Source: Alphaproteobacteria bacterium
Lineage (GTDB): Bacteria; Pseudomonadota; Alphaproteobacteria; Rhodobacterales; Rhodobacteraceae
Direction: 5' to 3'
Length of the DNA: 9,595 nt
Assembly (NCBI GenBank): GCA_003694465.1
Contig: RFKM01000079.1
Coordinates: forward strand, 1-9,595
The position numbers and the translations under genes were made by a program. Below the pieces are notes generated by a model. The model saw only the letters and a program-made list of their open reading frames with translations, did no database searches and was not told the origin of the DNA. Shown here in pieces: positions 4,983 to 9,595 of this stretch (position 1 is its first letter; each line of letters starts with the position of its first letter).

Positions 4983-7262
4983 TCATCCATAGCTCGACAC
5001 GTCGCTGCCCGCGAGGGCGGCGATGTTGAGCAGCCCGCGCGGCGTCACTCCGGGCGTCACGATATGGGCCCTGTTGCCCATGCCCATCAGGATCGGGCCG
5101 ACCTCGAGGCCTCCGGCCGCGCTGCGCAAAAGGTTCCGCGCCGCACCGGCGGCATCGGCATTGGCGTAGACCAGGACGTTGGCCGCCCCGTGCAGGCGAT
5201 TTCCGGGGAAGATCCGCTCGCGTTGCTCCGGATCAAGCGCCGTTGCCGTGTTCATCTCGCCTTCGTACTGAAACGGGCGGGGCTCGCTGTCGAGAATCTT
5301 CATGGCGGCGCGCACCGTCCGGCCCGAGGGGCAGTCAAGGTTGCCAAATTGCGACGCCGAACAAAGGGCGATCCGCGGCTCGACCCCGAAACGCCGGACA
5401 TGACGGGCGGCGGCGATCACCGTCCGGGCGAGTGTTTCCGGCGTCTGCTCGATATGCACATGGGTGTCGGCCACGAAGAGCGGGCCATTTTCCAGAAGCA
5501 TCAACGAGAGCGCGCCGGCGGGCGAAAGCGTCTCGGTCTCGAGCATCTGGGTCACATAGTTCAGATGCCACAGGTATTGCCCGAAGGTTCCGCAGATCAT
5601 GCTGTCGGCCTCGCCCCGGCTGACCATGACCGCCGCAATGGCCGTGGTGTTGGTGCGCATCACCGCCTTGGCGAGGTCGGGCGTGACTCCGCGCCGGCGC
5701 ATCGCGTGGTGATAGGCCTGCCAGTATTCCTTGTAGCGCTCATCGCTTTGCGGATTGACGATCTGAACGTCCTGCCCGGCGGTGATGCCCAGCCCGTCGC
5801 GGGCGATACGCTGCGCGATCACCTCGGGGCGGCCGACGAGAATCGGCTCGGCGATCCCTTCCTCGAGCATCGCCTGCGCCGCGCGCAGAACCCGCCCATC
5901 TTCCCCCTCGGCAAAGACCACCCGGCGGTGCGACTTGCGGGCGGCGGCAAACACCCCCTTCATGATCAGTTTCGAGCGGAACACCTGCCCCTCGAGCGCG
6001 GCGCGGTAGGCTTCGAGGTCGATCTGCCGGCGCGCAACGCCCGATTCGATCGCCGCACGGGCCACGGCCACCGCCACTTCGGGCAGAAGCCGCGGGTCGA
6101 ACGGCCGGGGGATCAGGTAGTCGGGTCCGAAATTGAGCGATTCGCCCGCATAGGCCTCGCCAACCTCGGCCGAGGTGGTCTGGCGGGCGATCGCCGCAAT
6201 CGCCTCGACGCAGGCGAGTTTCATCGCGTCGTTGATCTCGCGCGCCTCGACATCGAGCGCGCCCCGGAAGATGAACGGGAAACAAAGCACGTTGTTGACT
6301 TGGTTCGGATAGTCCGACCGCCCCGTGGCGATCATGGCGCCGGGGGCCGCTTCGCGGGCGGCTTCCGGCATGATCTCGGGCGTCGGATTGGCCAGGGCAA
6401 AGATGATCGGCTTGTCGGCCATCCGGCGAACGAGTTCGGGGGGCAGGAGCCCGGGCCCCGACAGGCCCAGAAACATGTCGGCCCCCTCAAGGGCATCTTC
6501 CAGCCGCGTGCCCTCGGCGGCATTGGCCAGGCGCATCTGCTCGGGCGCGAGGTCGGTGCGCCCCGGGTGCAGAACGCCTTCCTTGTCGAACACGGTGATG
6601 TTTTCGAGCGGCACGCCGAGCTTGTGCAACATGGTCAGGCAGGCCACCCCCGCCGCGCCGGCGCCAAGGCCGACCACGCGAATGTCCTGCGCCCGCTTTC
6701 CCGCGATGCGCAGCGCATTGGTTGCGGCCGCCCCGACCACGATGGCGGTGCCGTGCTGGTCGTCGTGCATGACCGGGATGTTCATGCGCTCGCGGCAGAT
6801 CCGCTCGACGACAAAACACTCCGGCGCCTTGATGTCTTCGAGGTTGATCGCCCCGAAGGTCGGCTCGAGCCGGCAGATCATCTCGGCAAGGGCTTCCGGG
6901 TCGGCCTCGTCGATCTCGAGATCGAAACAGTCGATCCCGGCGAATTTCTTGAACAGGACCGCCTTGCCTTCCATCACCGGCTTCGCCGCCGTCGCGCCGA
7001 TGTTGCCAAGGCCCAGAACGGCCGTTCCGTTCGAGATCACGGCAACGAGGTTGCGCCGGGCGGTGAACCGCGTGGCGTTGGCCGGGTCGGCGGCGATCTC
7101 GAGGCAGGCCTCGGCGACGCCCGGCGAATAGGCGCGCCCGAGATCGCGCCCCGTGGCCATGGGCTTGGTGGGCCGGATCTCGAGTTTTCCGGGGCGCGGA
7201 AACGCGTGGTAATCGAGCGCGGCCTTCCGCTCGGACTCCGCGTTGTCGGGCCTGCTGTTCAT
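4983..7262 (-). CDS. maeB: NADP-dependent malic enzyme with phosphotransacetylase-like domain (MaeB)
   Basis: The enzyme oxidatively decarboxylates malate to pyruvate and CO2 in the cytoplasm, yielding NADPH. Starting at ATG 7262 it has 759 residues, the same length as E. coli MaeB. The N-terminal catalytic part has 'AYSPGVAEAC' (residues 44-53, Tyr45), 'MEGKAVLFKKFAG' (Lys100), the metal-binding 'NLEDIKAPECF' (Glu142, Asp143) and 'MHDDQHGTA' (Asp167/168). The nucleotide-binding loop is GLGAGAAG at 198-205, followed by 'LGLSGPG' and 'NQVNNVLCFPFIFRGALD'. From about residue 430 ('RSKLIMKGVFAAAR', 'RVVFAEGEDGRVLRAAQ') to the end is the phosphotransacetylase-like domain. In this family that domain is thought to be regulatory (acetyl-CoA or similar effectors) and not catalytic. 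NADP over NAD preference is inferred from the fused architecture. The next in-frame ATG upstreams (7280, 7322) lack good ribosome-binding sites and would give 765 or 779 residues. Confidence 0.93.
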   Translation of the reverse strand: MNSRPDNAESERKAALDYHAFPRPGKLEIRPTKPMATGRDLGRAYSPGVAEACLEIAADPANATRFTARRNLVAVISNGTAVLGLGNIGATAAKPVMEGKAVLFKKFAGIDCFDLEIDEADPEALAEMICRLEPTFGAINLEDIKAPECFVVERICRERMNIPVMHDDQHGTAIVVGAAATNALRIAGKRAQDIRVVGLGAGAAGVACLTMLHKLGVPLENITVFDKEGVLHPGRTDLAPEQMRLANAAEGTRLEDALEGADMFLGLSGPGLLPPELVRRMADKPIIFALANPTPEIMPEAAREAAPGAMIATGRSDYPNQVNNVLCFPFIFRGALDVEAREINDAMKLACVEAIAAIARQTTSAEVGEAYAGESLNFGPDYLIPRPFDPRLLPEVAVAVARAAIESGVARRQIDLEAYRAALEGQVFRSKLIMKGVFAAARKSHRRVVFAEGEDGRVLRAAQAMLEEGIAEPILVGRPEVIAQRIARDGLGITAGQDVQIVNPQSDERYKEYWQAYHHAMRRRGVTPDLAKAVMRTNTTAIAAVMVSRGEADSMICGTFGQYLWHLNYVTQMLETETLSPAGALSLMLLENGPLFVADTHVHIEQTPETLARTVIAAARHVRRFGVEPRIALCSASQFGNLDCPSGRTVRAAMKILDSEPRPFQYEGEMNTATALDPEQRERIFPGNRLHGAANVLVYANADAAGAARNLLRSAAGGLEVGPILMGMGNRAHIVTPGVTPRGLLNIAALAGSDVSSYG

Positions 7263-7368
7263 GGTGCCTTCTCCCGCCATGTGCGCCGCCCCCGGTGGCC
7301 CGGGAACGGTCAGGGAGATCAATCTTCCACCGCAACGGCCCGGGACGCAAGCCGGTCGCCGTATCGCG
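7263..7368 (-). promoter_or_regulatory. Gap upstream of maeB, possible promoter region
   Basis: This 106-base gap lies between the stop of the FAD oxidoreductase gene and the maeB start. It is long enough for a separate maeB promoter, but I see no convincing -35/-10 pair. Two copies of GGCCCGGGA (7297-7305 and 7337-7345 on the plus strand) sit exactly 40 bases apart. Their CCCGGG cores could pair with each other. A short CCCGG/CCGGG stem with a 4-base loop is also possible near 7291-7304, without a T-run. Co-transcription with the upstream gene is therefore possible but unproven. Confidence 0.35.
7267..7275 (-). promoter_or_regulatory. maeB ribosome-binding site, fixes the start
   Basis: Read on the minus strand, GGGAGAAGG lies just before the ATG at 7262, with its GGAG core eight bases from the start. 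It favours this start over the upstream in-frame ATG codons at 7280 and 7322. It gives a protein of the expected family length. Confidence 0.75.
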
Positions 7369-9595
7369 TCAGGCCTTTACCCGCGCCGAGGCCGGATCAT
7401 ACATCGGTTTCAACGATGCTTCGGCGGCAACGCGCACTCCGGCAACCTCGATCGCGTAGTCCGAAGCAAGCACCTCGGCGGCGCTTTCGCCCTTGCAGGG
7501 CACATAGCCCAACCCGACAGCGCCGCCCAGCGCGTGGCCATAGTTGCCGGACGTAAGGTAACCCACCACCTCCCCGTCGCGCAGGATCGGCTCGGCGTGA
7601 TAGAGCAGCGGCTCGGGATCTTTCAGGCGAAACTGCACGAGACGGCGCTCAAGCCCCGCCTCGCGCTTGCGCAAGACCGCCTCGCGGCCGATGAAATCGG
7701 GCTTGGCGGTTTTCACGGCAAAGCCGAGGCCCGCTTCGAGAACGTGGTCCTCGCAGGTGATGTCATGGCCGAAGTGGCGAAATGCCTTCTCGATCCGGCA
7801 GGAATCCATCATGTGCATCCCGCACAGGCGCCCGCCCAGCTCTGCCCGGGCTTCGTTGAGCACTTCGAAGGCATGGGCCGCCATGTCGGACGAGACATAG
7901 ACCTCCCAGCCCAGCTCGCCGACGTAGCTCACCCGGTGCACCCGCGCCAGGCCCAACCCCAGTTCGATCTGCTGTGCGGTCCCGAACGGGTTGGTTTCGT
8001 TCGAGAAATCGTTGGGCGAAACCATCTGCATGAGGCGGCGCGCGTTCGGCCCCATCACCGCGATCACCGCCTCGGCAGCCGTGACATCGACGATGACCAC
8101 GTTGTAATCGCCCCGATGGCGCTCGAGCCAGGTCTGATCGGCAAGGCGGGTGGCCGCAGGCGTGACCACAAGATAGGCGGTTTCCGAAAGCCGGGTGATG
8201 GTCACGTCGGCCTCGATGCCGCCCCTTTCGTTGAGGAACTGGGTATAGACGATTCGCCCCGCCGGCACCGCGCAATCGGCCCCCGCCACGTGGTTGAGGA
8301 AGGCTTCGGCGTCGGGCCCCTCGACCCTGATCTTGCCGAAGGACGTCATGTCGTAAAGGCCGACGTTCTCGCGCACCGCCATGTGCTCGCGGCGGGCGTT
8401 CTCGAACCAGTTCTGCCGGCTCCAGCTGTAACGATATTCCCGCGCCTGCCCCGGCTCGGCGAACCAGTTGGCGCGCTCCCAGCCGGCAACCTCGCCGAAC
8501 ACCGCGCCTTCGGCCGCCAGTGCCTCGTGCAGGGGCGAGCGGCGAATCCCGCGGGCCGTGGCCTTTTGCCGGAAGGGGAAATGGTCGGCATAGAGCAGGC
8601 CGAGCGTTTCTTTCGAGCGCTCGAAAAGGTAGCGCCGGTTGCCCTGGAAGGGCTGCATGCGGGCGATGTCCACATCGCCAAGGTCGAACGGTTTCTCGCC
8701 GCTGTCCATCCAGGCCGCCAGCGCCATGCCCGCCCCGCCCGCCGACTGGATGCCGACCGAGTTGAAGCCGGCCGCGACCCAGACGTTGTCCATCTCGGGG
8801 GCAAGGCCGAGGTGATAGGCATCGTCCGGGGTGAAGCTCTCCGGCCCGTTGAAGAAGGTGTGGATGCCCGCCTCGGCAAGCATCGGCATCCGGTTCACCG
8901 CCGCCTCGAGAATCGGTTCGAAATGGTCGAAATCCTCGGCCAGCTGGTCGAATTCGAAATCGGGCGGGATGCCGTCCATTCCCCAAGGTTTGGCCACCGG
9001 CTCGAAGGCCCCCAGCAGGATCTTGCCGGCATCTTCCTTGTAATAGGCGCATTCGTCGGGAACCCGCAGAACCGGCAGCTGCTCGAGGCCGGCGATTGCC
9101 TCGGTCACGATGTAGAAATGCTCGCAGGCGTGCAGCGGCACGTTGGTGCCCAGCATCCGGCCCACCTCGTGCCCCCACATCCCGGCGCAGTTGACGACAT
9201 GGTCGCAGGCGATCGTGCCGCTCTCGCCGTTCGCCTCCCAGTTCACCGCCGAAATCCGCCGCCCCTCGCGGGCCACGCCGGTGACGCGCACCCGCTCGAT
9301 CACCCGCGCCCCGCGTTGCCGGGCCCCCTTGGCCAGCGCAAGCGCGATGTTGGCAGGGTCGCCTTGGCCGTCCTTGGGCAGGTAGACCCCGCCCACGACG
9401 CCCTCGGTGTTGAGATGCGGGTAGCGCGCCTTCACCTCGTCCGGGGTGATCGGCTCGACCTCGACGCCGAAGGCCCTTGCCATCGAGGCCTGCCGCAGCA
9501 GCTCTTCGCGGCGCTCGTCGGTCAGCGCCACGGTGATCGAGCCAACGCGCCGGAACCCCGTCGCCACGCCGGTTTCCTCTTCGAGGGCGCCGTAA
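7369..9595 (-). CDS. FAD-dependent oxidoreductase / GcvT fusion, dimethylglycine or sarcosine dehydrogenase family (N-terminus beyond right edge)
   Basis: The family oxidatively removes N-methyl groups from dimethylglycine, sarcosine or related amines, passing the one-carbon unit to tetrahydrofolate. The 741 visible residues remain open to the window edge; upstream of the in-frame GTG at 9567 the reading 'YGALEEETG' fits the family, so that GTG is not the start. The missing 70-90 residues would hold the GxGxxG FAD motif and the covalent-FAD His seen in mitochondrial homologues. Visible in order: the rest of the DAO domain ('DHVVNCAGMWGHEVGRMLG', 'EHFYIVTE', 'VWVAAGFNSVGIQSAGGAGMALAAWM'), then the middle FAD-oxidoreductase domain ('GNRRYLFERSKETLGLLYADHFP'). 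The GcvT domain starts near 8430 ('WFENARREHMAVRENVGLYDMTSFGKI', 'RGGIEADVTITRL' with the likely folate-site Asp, 'DSCRIEKAFRHFGHDI'). It ends with the GcvT C-terminal barrel ('EPILRDGEVVGYLTSGNYGHALGGAVGLGYV'). The exact substrate cannot be read from sequence. Confidence 0.85.
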   Translation of the reverse strand, partial: YGALEEETGVATGFRRVGSITVALTDERREELLRQASMARAFGVEVEPITPDEVKARYPHLNTEGVVGGVYLPKDGQGDPANIALALAKGARQRGARVIERVRVTGVAREGRRISAVNWEANGESGTIACDHVVNCAGMWGHEVGRMLGTNVPLHACEHFYIVTEAIAGLEQLPVLRVPDECAYYKEDAGKILLGAFEPVAKPWGMDGIPPDFEFDQLAEDFDHFEPILEAAVNRMPMLAEAGIHTFFNGPESFTPDDAYHLGLAPEMDNVWVAAGFNSVGIQSAGGAGMALAAWMDSGEKPFDLGDVDIARMQPFQGNRRYLFERSKETLGLLYADHFPFRQKATARGIRRSPLHEALAAEGAVFGEVAGWERANWFAEPGQAREYRYSWSRQNWFENARREHMAVRENVGLYDMTSFGKIRVEGPDAEAFLNHVAGADCAVPAGRIVYTQFLNERGGIEADVTITRLSETAYLVVTPAATRLADQTWLERHRGDYNVVIVDVTAAEAVIAVMGPNARRLMQMVSPNDFSNETNPFGTAQQIELGLGLARVHRVSYVGELGWEVYVSSDMAAHAFEVLNEARAELGGRLCGMHMMDSCRIEKAFRHFGHDITCEDHVLEAGLGFAVKTAKPDFIGREAVLRKREAGLERRLVQFRLKDPEPLLYHAEPILRDGEVVGYLTSGNYGHALGGAVGLGYVPCKGESAAEVLASDYAIEVAGVRVAAEASLKPMYDPASARVKA

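Noticed and set aside
5064..7556. An 830-codon open frame on the plus strand, longer than maeB and fully antisense to it.
   Set aside because: maeB on the opposite strand matches its family end to end with all catalytic motifs. The antisense product is rich in Arg, Gly, His and Asp with no recognisable domain, has no good ribosome-binding site, and runs across the maeB start and into the next gene. Long antisense frames are expected where third-position GC is high.
7763..9178. A 471-codon minus-strand frame overlapping the FAD oxidoreductase gene in another frame.
   Set aside because: It is Arg/Gly-rich with no known domain, while the overlapping frame matches the DAO, FAO-middle and GcvT domains in order.
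9565..9567. GTG at 9567 as the start of the FAD oxidoreductase.
   Set aside because: The frame stays open to the window edge, and the residues before it (YGALEEETG) match the family interior. The essential FAD-binding N-terminus would be missing if translation began here.
1..9595. Mobile elements, CRISPR arrays, tRNA/rRNA genes, toxin-antitoxin or defence genes.
   Set aside because: Nearly every base is taken up by well-recognised flagellar or metabolic genes. No transposase, integrase, spaced direct repeats or RNA gene could be seen on either strand.

Overview
The window looks like chromosomal DNA from a GC-rich alphaproteobacterium, most likely of the Rhodobacteraceae/roseobacter type. This rests on base composition by eye, on the alphaproteobacterial style of the flagellar proteins, on a CtrA-like operator ahead of the flagellar operon, and on a GcvT-type dimethylglycine/sarcosine dehydrogenase relative beside a MaeB malic enzyme. 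The assignment is an inference from protein style; no species-level marker is present.

Left part (1-4949), flagellar basal body. The first 254 bases are the N-terminal end of fliI (export ATPase), read leftwards and cut by the window edge. An 88-base divergent intergenic region holds a TTAA-N7-TTGA motif resembling a CtrA box. Rightwards from it run nine tightly packed genes: flgB, flgC, fliE, fliQ, flgF, flgG, flgA, flgH and a fliL-type gene. Gaps are 0-14 bases, or the genes overlap by 1-4 bases, so the run reads as one operon. It encodes the axial rod (FlgB, FlgC, FlgF, FlgG), the adaptor joining rod to base (FliE), an export-gate subunit (FliQ), a periplasmic ring-assembly chaperone (FlgA), the outer-membrane L-ring lipoprotein (FlgH) and a stator-associated membrane protein (FliL). 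The P-ring gene flgI, the MS-ring gene fliF, fliP/fliR and the hook genes are not in this window.

Right part (4950-9595), metabolism, all on the minus strand. maeB encodes a 759-residue NADP-type malic enzyme with a C-terminal phosphotransacetylase-like domain. It converges on fliL across only 33 bases. Upstream of maeB, after a 106-base gap, is a large FAD-dependent oxidoreductase/GcvT fusion of the dimethylglycine/sarcosine dehydrogenase group. Its N-terminus, with the FAD dinucleotide-binding motif, lies beyond the right edge. The two metabolic genes have no evident link to the flagellar genes, so this is a cluster boundary.

Overall this is an ordinary, well-conserved chromosomal region. 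I see no mobile element, CRISPR array, RNA gene or unknown protein system. The most notable signals are the CtrA-like operator, two perfect hairpins placed back to back in the linker-coding part of fliL, a pair of inverted repeats in the start of fliI, and the lack of an obvious terminator between the converging fliL and maeB.
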